Below are positions 1 to 7,025 of a stretch of 13,612 nucleotides of DNA, piece after piece; positions within the stretch are counted from its first letter, which is position 1, and the number at the start of each line of letters is the position of its first letter. Both the position numbers and the translations under genes were made by a program. Origin of the DNA: DASVWH01 sp036389715 (GTDB lineage: Bacteria > Acidobacteriota > Blastocatellia > Pyrinomonadales > Pyrinomonadaceae); NCBI GenBank assembly GCA_036389715.1, contig DASVWH010000226.1:1-13612 (forward strand), given 5' to 3'. The notes under the pieces were generated by a model. The model was not told where the DNA came from and searched no databases. It saw only the letters and a list, made by a program, of their open reading frames with translations.

Positions 1-223
1 CCGTGTCGAGATGTGAGCGTTGCGCGTGCTTCAAATCGGCCATCGCCACCATCATCAGCAGGACCGTTACGCCGAGCGTCGCCAGGACGTAGAGCCAGTC
101 GGCCTTCTCCTTGACCAGGAGGACGATAATCACGATTGCCGCCACGGCAACCCATAAAAGCGTCACGCCGAGCCTGCTTCTCTTCTTCTTGCGCCCGCGC
201 GCGCCTGCCATTCTTTGACTCAT
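1..223 (-). CDS. Small two-helix membrane protein, C-terminus cut by window edge
   Basis: A leftward frame opens with ATG at 223 and stays open for 74 codons to the left edge, so its C-terminus is missing. A GGGGAGA Shine-Dalgarno sequence lies a few bases upstream of the ATG; a second in-frame ATG follows at codon 5. The N-terminus is very basic, with a run of Arg/Lys at about residues 9-17. A hydrophobic stretch rich in Val and Ile follows (about 18-36), then a charged hinge (KEKADW), then a second hydrophobic stretch (about 44-61) and a polar tail. This suggests a small inner-membrane protein with two helices in a hairpin and a cytoplasmic basic end by the positive-inside rule. I do not recognise a family. 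It lies downstream of the polysaccharide export gene on the same strand but behind a terminator, so it is probably transcribed separately. Confidence 0.6.
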   Translation of the reverse strand, partial: MSQRMAGARGRKKKRSRLGVTLLWVAVAAIVIIVLLVKEKADWLYVLATLGVTVLLMMVAMADLKHAQRSHLDT

Positions 224-233
224 TTGATTCTCC

Positions 234-248
234 CCGGAATTATTCCGG
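234..248. repeat. Short palindrome overlapping a ribosome binding site
   Basis: CCGGAA and TTCCGG flank a 3-base centre. The repeat sits directly upstream of, and partly overlaps, the Shine-Dalgarno sequence of the small membrane protein that starts at 223. It could mask the ribosome site in RNA or bind a regulator, but it is short enough to be chance. Confidence 0.3.
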
Positions 249-340
249 CCGCTGAATTTACCGGGTAATTTATCACAAGGCACGGCGCGAGGGCGAAGCG
301 AGCCGCGCCTTCTATGAGCAGATAAAGCAATCTACGGGCA

Positions 341-374
341 CAAAAAGCAAGAGGTTGGCCGCGAGCCAACCTCT
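341..374 (-). terminator. Rho-independent terminator of the SLBB export gene
   Basis: A perfect 10-bp stem (350-359 with 365-374, core GAGGTTGGC) closes a 5-base loop. Read leftward it is followed by a T-rich stretch, TTGCTTTTTG, from 350 down to 341. It lies about 50 bases past the stop codon of the export gene, where an intrinsic terminator is expected. The arm sequence GCCAACCTCT occurs once more at 389-398, so an alternative longer hairpin is possible. Confidence 0.75.
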
Positions 375-423
375 CACCAACGCCTCTTGCCAACCTCTGG
401 CAGAACGCTTCCCGGCGCTCCGG

Positions 424-1488
424 CTAGTAGATAACCTTGTACTGAATGGCCTGAATCGGGAGCCCCGAAACGCCGCCGAGCAGCCCCTTGGCAAGTCCGG
501 TCAGCAGTCTGCCGGGACTCCAATCCGAGGCCTTCGGGACCTCGATCACGTCATAGGGCTGAAGGACGATGTCCTCTTTCTGCTTCTTCTTAATCGCTCC
601 CAGGTCGGCGCGGATAATCTCCTGCTCGTTGGAATCGGGCCGCGTCCTGTAGATACGCACGTCGTTGGTCTTGGCATCTCCCGTGACGCCGCCGACCATC
701 GCCAGAACTTTGGTCAGGGTCATGCCGTTGCGCAGAAAGAGCGGCTGCGGCGACGGCACGCTGCCCGTGATGTAGATCGGTTTGGCCTCCATCACGTTGA
801 CTACGTCGCCGGGACGAATGACCGGATTCGCCTCCGGCTTGCCCGCCACCAGGTCGGAAATCTTATAAATCTTGAGAGTGTTGGCCGCGAGCCCGCTGTC
901 GGTCGTCAGCGGCTCGACCACTTCGCCCGGCTCGGGACACATGACGGGCTCCGTGTGCAGCACCTGAATGTCGCCGTTGGCGCGTTCGGTATAGCCGCCC
1001 GAGACGGCAATCACTTCGTTGAGCCGGACGCGGCGCTGCATCTGAACGCGCGCCGGGGTCGGAACTGCGCCGAGCACGATGGCGGGCGGACGGCTGTTGC
1101 GTCCCGTCGTCCGAACGCTGACCTGCGGGCTCCTGAGCAGTTTGGAATAGGCCAGCTTAACGTCCGCCTGCACTTCCTTTTCCGTGCGGCACTGCGCGCG
1201 AATCGGCGTCTCGATGAAGGGCAGCGAAGAGATGTTGCCGTCGCCGTCAACTTCCCCGGTCCAGTTCATGTCGGACTGGCCGAAGACCCTGATGTCAACG
1301 GTGTCGCCGGGGCCGAGCAGGTACTTTCTGATTCCCTGGCTGTCAACGGAGGAAGCCGTCAGGACGGCAGCACCACCCTGCGAGCCGCCCTGGCCCGCAC
1401 CGGATGAGCCCTGCTCCTGTGCGCTCGACAGAAGCGGCGCGGCGAAGCAGACCAGAGCGAGTAAAAGGACTAAGATTCTGAACTTCAT
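424..1488 (-). CDS. Polysaccharide biosynthesis/export protein with SLBB domains (Wza-like)
   Basis: A 354-residue periplasmic or outer-membrane protein of the polysaccharide export family, which forms the channel for capsule or exopolysaccharide export. Residues 1-24 are a signal peptide (basic start, Leu-rich core, SSAQ cleavage region). Residues 56-130 form the Poly_export domain, with the typical opening YLLGPGDTVDIRVFG. Two SLBB-like units follow, around 135-215 (LNEVIAVSGGYT) and 236-318 (IYITGSVPSPQPL, then LTKVLAMVGGVTG). The C-terminus is Gly/Leu-rich and possibly membrane-active. No lipobox cysteine is visible at the cleavage site, unlike E. coli Wza. The start is well fixed: GGAGGA at 1496-1501 is 7 bases before the ATG. 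The zinc-ribbon gene upstream is on the same strand but 147 bases away. No glycosyltransferase or tyrosine autokinase gene is nearby, so the polymer is unknown. Confidence 0.92.
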   Translation of the reverse strand: MKFRILVLLLALVCFAAPLLSSAQEQGSSGAGQGGSQGGAAVLTASSVDSQGIRKYLLGPGDTVDIRVFGQSDMNWTGEVDGDGNISSLPFIETPIRAQCRTEKEVQADVKLAYSKLLRSPQVSVRTTGRNSRPPAIVLGAVPTPARVQMQRRVRLNEVIAVSGGYTERANGDIQVLHTEPVMCPEPGEVVEPLTTDSGLAANTLKIYKISDLVAGKPEANPVIRPGDVVNVMEAKPIYITGSVPSPQPLFLRNGMTLTKVLAMVGGVTGDAKTNDVRIYRTRPDSNEQEIIRADLGAIKKKQKEDIVLQPYDVIEVPKASDWSPGRLLTGLAKGLLGGVSGLPIQAIQYKVIY

Positions 1489-1635
1489 AATTGTTTCCTC
1501 CGAAGACCGTTTGCCGGTCGTATCGTCAAAGCGAGCGGAACACGGGCGTAAAGAGTCTTGATGCAGTTCGAGGCCGAAAGGCTGCTCGCCGTGAGGCTCG
1601 CGGCGTCGGACCGCCCGGCCTTTTCAGACCCGCGT

Positions 1636-1854
1636 TTACGCTTCTTTGCTCTCCTTGGGCGTTCCCGAAACCTGCGGCCGCTTTTTCTTGCTGTGCTTGG
1701 GCACTGTGCCGGGCAGGGCGAATCCCCTGAAAAGCAGGTTGCAATGATCGCATAAAAGGTTGTAGAAGCCAAACATACGCAGCACCAGCGGCGTCGGCTT
1801 GTAGCCGCGACGGATGCGCGAGCTGTTACATTTCGGACAACGTGGACCAATCAT
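1636..1854 (-). CDS. Small zinc-ribbon protein, translationally coupled
   Basis: A 72-residue protein with two cysteine pairs, C6-P-K-C9 and C35-D-H-C38, spaced as in a zinc ribbon that binds one metal ion. Between them lies a basic patch (RIRRGY) and a hydrophobic segment (LVLRMFGFYNLL). After the second pair comes NLLFRGFALPGT, then a Lys-rich disordered tail. Its ATG overlaps the TGA of the upstream gene in an ATGA quartet at 1851-1854, so translation is probably coupled. A GGGGGAAG run precedes the start. I do not recognise a named family. The basic face and tail would allow nucleic-acid or protein binding, but that is inference. Coupling implies it is made in step with the membrane/helical protein and may bind it. 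Confidence 0.8.
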   Translation of the reverse strand: MIGPRCPKCNSSRIRRGYKPTPLVLRMFGFYNLLCDHCNLLFRGFALPGTVPKHSKKKRPQVSGTPKESKEA

Positions 1855-2876
1855 TTCTCGCTTCCCCCGGTCTCGGAATGTTGGCTGGACGGCGCGGGAG
1901 CAGGATCAATCGTCAGCTTGCGAGTCTTAAGACGGGCGCGCAGCATCTCTATCTCGCGCCCGATGCGCTCGGCCAGCTCGGCGCGGCGCTCTTCGCTGAG
2001 ACTCTCGCGCGAGAGGTAAAAGAGCGCGTCGCGGTAACGATCAATGGCCCGCGTGTAGTGGCCCTTGAAGGCCGCGCGCTCGGCCAGCTCGACCCAGTGC
2101 GCGACCTTTGCCGAAGCGATGAACTCGCGCACAGCCCCGCCGGATTCGTGCAGCTCCTCTTCTTCCGGATACACCTTGAGCGCCGAATCTATCACGTCGA
2201 GCGCGCGCATCGCCGTCTCTATCTTATCCGAGAGACGCGCGCGCCGCTGCGCTTCATGCGTCAGCGTGCGCGCGGCCCCGCTGGCCCAGTGCAGGAGGTG
2301 ATGCCTTTGCAGCGCCCGGACGCGCTCCTGCCCGGCCCGCACGGCCGCGCGGTTTCCGTTGGCCACCTTCGCCGAGCGCAGAGCCTCGTCCGTGCTCTCC
2401 AGGTATTCCCTGCACGAGAGATAGGCTTCGAGATGCGCTTCGGGCAGGGCTTCGGGCCTGTCGGCCTCGGCAGACTGCTTCTGGAGCAGGCGAAACGCGG
2501 TCGAGTAAGTGTCCGATGATCTGCTCACGGTGCGAGCGCCGCCGGACTCGCCGGACAGGTGCTGATCGCGCCGGTCGCGTTCGAGCAGGTAACGCGTCCA
2601 GGCGCGGCGCATGACCACTTCGCGCGCCGCGATGGCGACCAGCATGACGACGCTGCCCGCGAGTCCGGCCGGAATCCAGGGCGCTTCGTCGCCCCCGCTG
2701 TGAAGCATCCACCAGAGCAGGAAAAAGAGGGCCGCCGCGGTCGCCCCCGCCGCCGCCAGGTAGCCCGAAGTCGAGCGCAGACGCGGGCGCGCCGCCTGTC
2801 CGCGCGCAGCCCCGCCCGTCGTTCGCGACGACCGTGATCTACTGGCAAAAGCGTGGTTAGCCGAGTTGCTGCGCAA
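1851..2876 (-). CDS. Membrane-anchored helical protein with TPR-like segment, unknown function
   Basis: A 341-residue frame. Residues 1-38 are Arg/Ser/Ala-rich and probably disordered. Two hydrophobic segments follow, about 39-58 (Ala/Leu-rich, ending FFLLWWML) and 67-86 (WIPAGLAGSVVMLVAIA). The remaining 250 residues are charged and predicted by eye to be almost wholly helical. They include a TPR-like unit near 280-305 (GHYTRAIDRYRDALFYL) and a coiled-coil-like stretch near 310-325, then a Pro/Ser tail. The start codon is TTG at 2876 with GGAG at 2886-2889, 9 bases upstream. No ATG is available in frame before residue 57, which lies inside the first membrane segment, so TTG is the best start. 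It overlaps the zinc-ribbon gene downstream by 4 bases. The family is not recognised; a scaffold holding soluble partners at the inner membrane is plausible. Confidence 0.75.
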   Translation of the reverse strand: MRSNSANHAFASRSRSSRTTGGAARGQAARPRLRSTSGYLAAAGATAAALFFLLWWMLHSGGDEAPWIPAGLAGSVVMLVAIAAREVVMRRAWTRYLLERDRRDQHLSGESGGARTVSRSSDTYSTAFRLLQKQSAEADRPEALPEAHLEAYLSCREYLESTDEALRSAKVANGNRAAVRAGQERVRALQRHHLLHWASGAARTLTHEAQRRARLSDKIETAMRALDVIDSALKVYPEEEELHESGGAVREFIASAKVAHWVELAERAAFKGHYTRAIDRYRDALFYLSRESLSEERRAELAERIGREIEMLRARLKTRKLTIDPAPAPSSQHSETGGSEK

Positions 2877-2885
2877 GCCTGTTTT

Positions 2886-2889
2886 CTCC
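2886..2889 (-). promoter_or_regulatory. Ribosome binding site supporting a TTG start
   Basis: GGAG read leftward, 9 bases before the TTG at 2876. It is the main sequence support for choosing TTG as the start of the membrane/helical protein. Confidence 0.45.
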
Positions 2890-3002
2890 GGAACAAAGGC
2901 AGAGGCCCGTTTTCCCGCGTGCGCCGCGCCGTCGCTGGAAGAACTTCGCGGCCCCGGCGGTCTGACCCGCAGCCTGCGAACGGCGCACCAGGAAGACAGA
3001 GC

Positions 3003-3035
3003 ATAATAGTCTGATTTTTAGCCTTCATCTGTCAA
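3003..3035 (-). promoter_or_regulatory. Possible promoter with over-long spacer
   Basis: Read leftward, a perfect -35 hexamer TTGACA lies at 3035-3030 and a good -10 hexamer TATTAT at 3008-3003. They are 21 bases apart, beyond the usual 15-19 for sigma-70. It would give a leader of roughly 120 bases for the gene starting at 2876. The hexamers are good but the spacing is poor, so it needs an activator, uses another sigma factor, or is coincidence. Confidence 0.3.
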
Positions 3036-3173
3036 CATTACTCTGCCGCCGGTGATGCGCCGCCTGCCGCGCAGGGCTTGCGGCATGTAGTAGCATAGGG
3101 GCGTTCATCAGACTTAAAGACGGGCGGAGAGTTCCGCGCGGGTGCGGGGCCCGGAAAAACGGAAGGAGCAAGG

Positions 3174-3950
3174 ATGGAGAAAGAATTGACCGGGAAGGTG
3201 GCTATTGTGACGGGCGCAACGTCGGGCATCGGGCACGCCGCGGCCCTGCGGCTCGCAGAGGCCGGAGCGCGCGTTGCCGCCGTCGGACGTAACGCGCAGG
3301 CGCTGCGCGAAGTCGCGGAGGAGATTCAGGGCAAGGGCGGCGCTCTGCCGCTCGTCATCCGTGCGGACGTGACGGCCGAGGCGGACGCTGCGCGCATCGT
3401 CGCCGAAACGGTCGAGCAATCGGGCGGGCTCGACGTGCTGGTCAACGCGGCGGGGCACATCGCCAATGGCACGATTGAGAGCACGCCGCTCTCGGCCTGG
3501 GACGCGATGCTCGATGTGAATCTGCGCGCCGTCTTTAACCTGATGCAGGCGGCCGTGCCGCACCTAATAGCGCGGCGCGGCAACATCGTCAACGTTTCGA
3601 GCGTCACGGGCCTGCGCGCTTTCCCGGGCGTGCTGGCCTACTGCGTCTCGAAGGCAGGGCTGGACCAGCTGACGCGCTGCGCCGCCCTTGAGCTGGCCGC
3701 GAAGGGCGTGCGGGTCAACGCCGTCAATCCGGGCGTCGTCGTGACAGAGATACACAAGCGCGGCGGGATGAGCGAGGAAGCCTACGCGGCATTCCTCGAA
3801 CATTCAAAGCAGACGCATCCCATCGGGCGCGTCGGCGAGGCGCGCGAAGTGGCGGAATTGATTCTCTACCTGGCTTCGGAGCGGGCCGGGTGGATCACGG
3901 GCGCGACCTATTCGATTGACGGCGGGCGGGCACAGACCTGCGCGCGCTGA
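3174..3950 (+). CDS. NAD(P)-dependent short-chain dehydrogenase/reductase (SDR)
   Basis: A 258-residue classical SDR with a Rossmann fold. The cofactor glycine motif TGATSGIG is at 13-20; Arg39 after the second strand suggests NADP(H) preference. NAAG is at 91-94, the active-site Asn at 116, Ser142/143 in NVSSVTG, and Tyr156 and Lys160 in YCVSK, so the catalytic tetrad is intact. PGVVVTEI near 185-193 and a C-terminal DGG near 250 are also typical. The length matches the classical family. AAGGAG at 3163-3168, 5 bases before the ATG, fixes the start. The substrate cannot be told from sequence: FabG-like, glucose-dehydrogenase-like and xenobiotic reductases share these motifs. It is divergent from the membrane/helical gene and 246 bases from the next rightward gene, so it is probably transcribed alone. 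Confidence 0.93.
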   Translation: MEKELTGKVAIVTGATSGIGHAAALRLAEAGARVAAVGRNAQALREVAEEIQGKGGALPLVIRADVTAEADAARIVAETVEQSGGLDVLVNAAGHIANGTIESTPLSAWDAMLDVNLRAVFNLMQAAVPHLIARRGNIVNVSSVTGLRAFPGVLAYCVSKAGLDQLTRCAALELAAKGVRVNAVNPGVVVTEIHKRGGMSEEAYAAFLEHSKQTHPIGRVGEAREVAELILYLASERAGWITGATYSIDGGRAQTCAR

Positions 3951-4196
3951 AGAAACCGCGAGCCGCGTTCAATCACCTGACCCGTGACGACGCGGCCAGC
4001 TGCCGCTGCGTGCGTGACAGGTCGTCGAACCGGGCTAGAAGTGCGAGCGCGAATGTGGCTATACTTGGCCGCGTCTTAGCGAGCGCAGCGGAGTTGGCGC
4101 AAAAACGACGTAGCGTTCGCGTCCCGAGACAACCGAAAGAGGCCGAGGCCGAGAGGCCGCGGAGGTCGCGCGCAGAGTTTAAGGAGTTCAATCGAG

Positions 4197-4604
4197 ATGA
4201 ATAAGTGCCAGAGCTGCGGCGTCCTGGTTCCTGCGGAGAAGGCTTTCTGTCCGAATTGCAGTGAACCGATGACGCAGGAGGAGAGACCCAACCGCGCGCA
4301 TTCGTTTAGCAGCGACATGATGGCGACGCTCAGCGGCGACGTGCCGCTGCCTTCAACGCCGCCGCCCTTGAGGCAACCGCTGCAACCGCCGCCGCCCGTC
4401 GCGGCAAACGATCAAGCAAGGACGCCTCCTGAGTCGAGACACGCGCCTTCGGTGACGGGCTACGCGCTGCCGGAGCTTGCGCCCGAGACGGCCCGCACCC
4501 CGCCGCCGGGCAGTAGTTATAAACGGCTGCTGGCGCTCGTCGGCGCTGCGCTGGCCCTCCTGGCGCTGTTCTTCGTCCTGCTCCTGGCGACCGGCAGACT
4601 CTGA
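4197..4604 (+). CDS. Tail-anchored zinc-ribbon protein with proline-rich linker
   Basis: A 135-residue protein in three parts. Residues 4-21 form a zinc ribbon (C4-QS-C7 and C18-PN-C21, knuckle spacing typical of double-CxxC domains). Residues 30-108 are low-complexity, rich in Pro, Ala and Thr with PPP and PPPP runs, and probably disordered. Residues 111-131 are one strongly hydrophobic helix (Leu/Ala/Phe), preceded by YKR and followed by only four or five residues. With Lys/Arg before the helix, the zinc ribbon and linker should lie in the cytoplasm with the helix as a C-terminal anchor. AAGGAG at 4181-4186 is 10 bases before the ATG. The PrsW-like protease gene follows on the same strand about 290 bases on. 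Function unknown; the architecture resembles membrane-tethered regulators, but no anti-sigma HxxxCxxC motif is present. Confidence 0.82.
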   Translation: MNKCQSCGVLVPAEKAFCPNCSEPMTQEERPNRAHSFSSDMMATLSGDVPLPSTPPPLRQPLQPPPPVAANDQARTPPESRHAPSVTGYALPELAPETARTPPPGSSYKRLLALVGAALALLALFFVLLLATGRL

Positions 4605-4612
4605 GCCGTGCT

Positions 4613-4641
4613 TTGACTCAAGCCGCCCAGGTAGGTTAAAC
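4613..4641 (+). promoter_or_regulatory. Possible sigma-70-like promoter before the PrsW-like gene
   Basis: TTGACT (4613-4618) is followed after 17 bases by TTAAAC (4636-4641), a weak -10. It lies directly after the zinc-ribbon stop codon in the 290-base gap before the protease gene. If real, the protease can be transcribed apart from the zinc-ribbon gene. The rest of the gap up to 4894 shows no terminator or other clear element. Confidence 0.25.
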
Positions 4642-4894
4642 AATACGGCGAAATCCGTGCCGAGCGCCGCCCCATGTGTGACGGTGCTGATGAGATAAAG
4701 TATTTCGACGGCGTGCGAGCGGGAGCAACATCCTCTATTCATCGAAGAGCCTGGGCGACCGGCACAGGCGGCGGCTCTGAAATCTTAACAACTCATCAGG
4801 GGAAATATTAGCGGCTCGGGAAGACCAGGCGGGCCGCTGCGGCAAACGCGGGGCGCACGCTTCGGGGCCGCCCGTGCCGCGCCGTAATCAAAGC

Positions 4895-6067
4895 ATGTTT
4901 GACGGAAATCGTATGATGAATCACGGCGGCGCGTATCCCCCGCAGGCTTATGCGCCGAGACCTACGGGCAATACGCGCGCGATGAAATGGGTGCTGGCGG
5001 TCGTCTGCATCTTCTTCGGACTAATCGCGGGGCTGCTGACGCTCTACGTGATAGGTTACGCGACCGGCCCGGCCGCCCTGCTGATCGGCATCATCTTCGC
5101 CATGCTGCCCGTCCCCGTCTACGTGCTCCTGATTCTCTGGATTGACCGCTACGAGTCCGAGCCGTTATGGATGCTGGCGATGGCTTTTTTCTGGGGAGCG
5201 ACCTTCGCGGCCTTCATCGCGCTGGTCATCAACACGATTGGCGCGCGCCTCATCGTCGAAGCCTACGGGATGTACACGGCGCGCATTTACGCGATGGTCA
5301 TCTCGGCCCCGGTCGTCGAAGAACTCTCGAAGGGGCTCGTCCTCTTCATGCTCTTCTTCTGGAAGAGGGATGAATTCGACGGCGTCGTGGACGGCATCGT
5401 CTATGCCGGGATGGTCGGCCTGGGCTTCGCCATGACGGAGAATTTCAAGTATTACGGCGAGGCCGCCGCGATGGGCGGCAACCGCCTGACCGGCCTCTTT
5501 ATTCTGCGCGGCGCAATCTCGCCCTTCGCTCACCCGCTCTTTACGAGCATGACGGGCATCGGGCTCGGATTGGCCCGCCAGTCCGGCAATCGAGCGGCCA
5601 AGGTCTTGATGCCGCTGCTCGGCCTGCTGCTGGCGATGTTGATTCACGCCTCCTGGAATCTCTCGGCCATTTACGGACCGGCCGGATTCTTCCTCGTCTA
5701 CGCGCTGGTGATGGTTCCGATCTTCACGGGCGCAATCGTCTCGATTGTTTTCGCGCTGCGCCGCGAGGGGCGCATCGTCCGCGAGCACCTCTGGTACGAC
5801 TTCCAGCGCGGGCTCTTTACGCCCGAGGAGTATAATCGGCTGTGCAGCGTGCGCGGGCGGATGGGCGCGTCCTACAGGGCCTTGAAGTGGGGCGGCTACG
5901 GGATGTGGCGCACGCGGATGAGATTCAACCAGGCGGCCAGCGAGCTGGCCTTTCACCGGAGCCGGATTCAACGTGGTATGCTGACCGACCAACAGGTGGC
6001 TTACGAACGCGAGATGGCTTACCTGCGCCATCTCTATGAGCTGCGGATGCGGCTCGGACCTTACTGA
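4895..6067 (+). CDS. PrsW-family glutamic-type intramembrane protease
   Basis: A polytopic protein of about 390 residues with roughly eight membrane helices and a soluble C-terminal domain of about 100 residues. Numbering from ATG 4895, it has the PrsW/CPBP motifs: E142-E143-LS-K146, F178-AMT-E182-N183, H213-PLF, and H251-ASW-N255. These membrane-embedded Glu and His residues are the catalytic set proposed for this group. Bacillus PrsW cleaves the anti-sigma factor RsiW, so cleavage of a membrane-anchored regulator is the known precedent; the target here is unknown. The N-terminal 30 residues are Pro/Tyr-rich. The start is uncertain: GTG 4874, ATG 4895 and ATG 4913/4916 are all in frame and none has a good Shine-Dalgarno. 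The C-terminal domain (YDFQRGLFTPEEYNRL onward) is helical and charged. It lies between the zinc-ribbon and MBL genes. Confidence 0.88.
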   Translation: MFDGNRMMNHGGAYPPQAYAPRPTGNTRAMKWVLAVVCIFFGLIAGLLTLYVIGYATGPAALLIGIIFAMLPVPVYVLLILWIDRYESEPLWMLAMAFFWGATFAAFIALVINTIGARLIVEAYGMYTARIYAMVISAPVVEELSKGLVLFMLFFWKRDEFDGVVDGIVYAGMVGLGFAMTENFKYYGEAAAMGGNRLTGLFILRGAISPFAHPLFTSMTGIGLGLARQSGNRAAKVLMPLLGLLLAMLIHASWNLSAIYGPAGFFLVYALVMVPIFTGAIVSIVFALRREGRIVREHLWYDFQRGLFTPEEYNRLCSVRGRMGASYRALKWGGYGMWRTRMRFNQAASELAFHRSRIQRGMLTDQQVAYEREMAYLRHLYELRMRLGPY

Positions 6068-6155
6068 ATAAACGAATCACCCTCGCATGCCTTCAATCGT
6101 TTGGCTTATACTGAAGCCGCTCTTGCCAGAGTAGAGGATCGAACCGCACCGACAC

Positions 6156-6932
6156 GTGAAGATTCAACTTTTGCCCAGCACCTTCGACGAACAGGGCTGC
6201 GTTACCCCGGAGCAGCGCTTGACCTGTTTTCTGATTGACGACCTCGTGAGCGTTGATGCCGGGAGCCTCGCCATCGCCGTCACGGACGCACAGCGCAATA
6301 CCGTCCGCGACATCATCATCACGCACCCACACATGGACCACATCGCGACGCTGCCGATCTTCATAGACGACCTGTTCGGCTTTCTCGCAGAGCCCATCCG
6401 CGTCCATGCGACGCAGGAGGTCATCGAAGCGCTCGAACGCGATGTCTTTAACTGGACGGTCTACCCGCGCTTCTCCGAGTTGAAGAACGATAAGGGGCCC
6501 GTCATGCAGTACGTCCCGTTTCGCACGGGCGAGGAGTTTGAGGTCGCGCACCTGCGCGTGACGGCCGTTGACGTGAATCACATCGTCCCGACCGTCGGGA
6601 TGATCGTCACGGACGGCCAGCGCACGCTCGCGCTCAGCTCCGACACGGCCGAGACGGAGGATTTCTGGAAACTCGTCAACGCCACGCCGCACATTGACGC
6701 TCTCTTGATCGAAGCCTCTTTTCCGAATTCGATGGCGAAGCTGGCGGAGGTCTCCAGGCACTTCACGCCGGAATCGCTGAGCCGCGAGCTGCGCAAGCTC
6801 GAACACAGCGGGATAGATATTCTCACCGTTCATCTCAAGCCCGCCTATCGTGAGACGCTCGTCGCGGAACTCAACGCGCTCGATATCCCGCGGCTCAGAA
6901 TCATGGAGCCCGGGCGCATCTACGAATGGTGA
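6156..6932 (+). CDS. MBL-fold hydrolase resembling class II cyclic-nucleotide phosphodiesterases
   Basis: A 258-residue metallo-beta-lactamase-fold enzyme. The metal motif T56-H-P-H-M-D-H62 is intact and further ligands are visible: H142 (NHIVPTVG), D163 (SSDTAETEDFW) and H226 (TVHLKP). The segment IEASFPNSM...HFTPESL (about 186-208) and the overall order resemble class II 3',5'-cyclic-nucleotide phosphodiesterases, which use two zinc ions. Assignment to cAMP or cGMP is family inference, not proof. The start is GTG at 6156: an in-frame TAG at 6132 leaves no earlier start codon, and MKIQLLPSTF is a natural family N-terminus. No well-placed Shine-Dalgarno is seen; GAGG at 6134-6137 is too far away. 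It follows the PrsW-like gene by 88 bases and ends before the bidirectional terminator. Confidence 0.85.
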   Translation: MKIQLLPSTFDEQGCVTPEQRLTCFLIDDLVSVDAGSLAIAVTDAQRNTVRDIIITHPHMDHIATLPIFIDDLFGFLAEPIRVHATQEVIEALERDVFNWTVYPRFSELKNDKGPVMQYVPFRTGEEFEVAHLRVTAVDVNHIVPTVGMIVTDGQRTLALSSDTAETEDFWKLVNATPHIDALLIEASFPNSMAKLAEVSRHFTPESLSRELRKLEHSGIDILTVHLKPAYRETLVAELNALDIPRLRIMEPGRIYEW

Positions 6933-6991
6933 GAGCAGAGCGGGAGAGAACGCGAAAGTATTAAAGAGGAAGCGGAGTATCGAAGGGCAGA

Positions 6992-7025
6992 AAAATCTTT
7001 AAGGCAGTAAGAAAATCTTTAAGGC
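6992..7025. repeat. 14-base direct repeat duplicating a terminator arm
   Basis: AAAATCTTTAAGGC occurs at 6992-7005 and again at 7012-7025. The second copy is the outer part of the terminator's left arm, so the first copy could compete for pairing with the right arm. Confidence 0.8.

Noticed and set aside
355..1407. Long rightward open frame opposite the SLBB export gene
   Set aside because: Antisense shadow of a well-supported gene in GC-rich DNA; its translation is Arg/Gly/Ala/His-rich with no domain or signal.
1842..2519. 225-codon rightward frame opposite the membrane/helical gene
   Set aside because: Arg-rich composition typical of a shadow frame. The leftward gene has membrane segments, a ribosome site and an ATGA junction.
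2525..3028. ATG-started 167-codon leftward frame overlapping the TTG-started gene
   Set aside because: It begins with ATG, but its translation is Arg/Pro/Cys-rich with no membrane segment, while the other frame gives two clean membrane helices.
4060..4065. TATACT as a -10 element before the zinc-ribbon gene, and the similar TATACT at 6107-6112 before the MBL gene
   Set aside because: Both look like -10 hexamers, but neither has an acceptable -35 at 16-18 bases, so I do not list them as promoters.
4010..4204. 64-codon rightward frame ending just inside the zinc-ribbon gene
   Set aside because: GTG start without a ribosome site; Arg/Ala/Glu repeats derive from GAGGCCGA-like low-complexity DNA. 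It is most likely leader sequence.
5165..6031. 288-codon leftward frame opposite the PrsW-like gene
   Set aside because: Its product would be highly charged, with no recognisable fold; the opposite strand encodes intact catalytic motifs and membrane helices.
6093..6833. 246-codon leftward frame opposite the MBL-fold gene
   Set aside because: Antisense shadow; the MBL gene has all metal ligands and a family-typical N-terminus.
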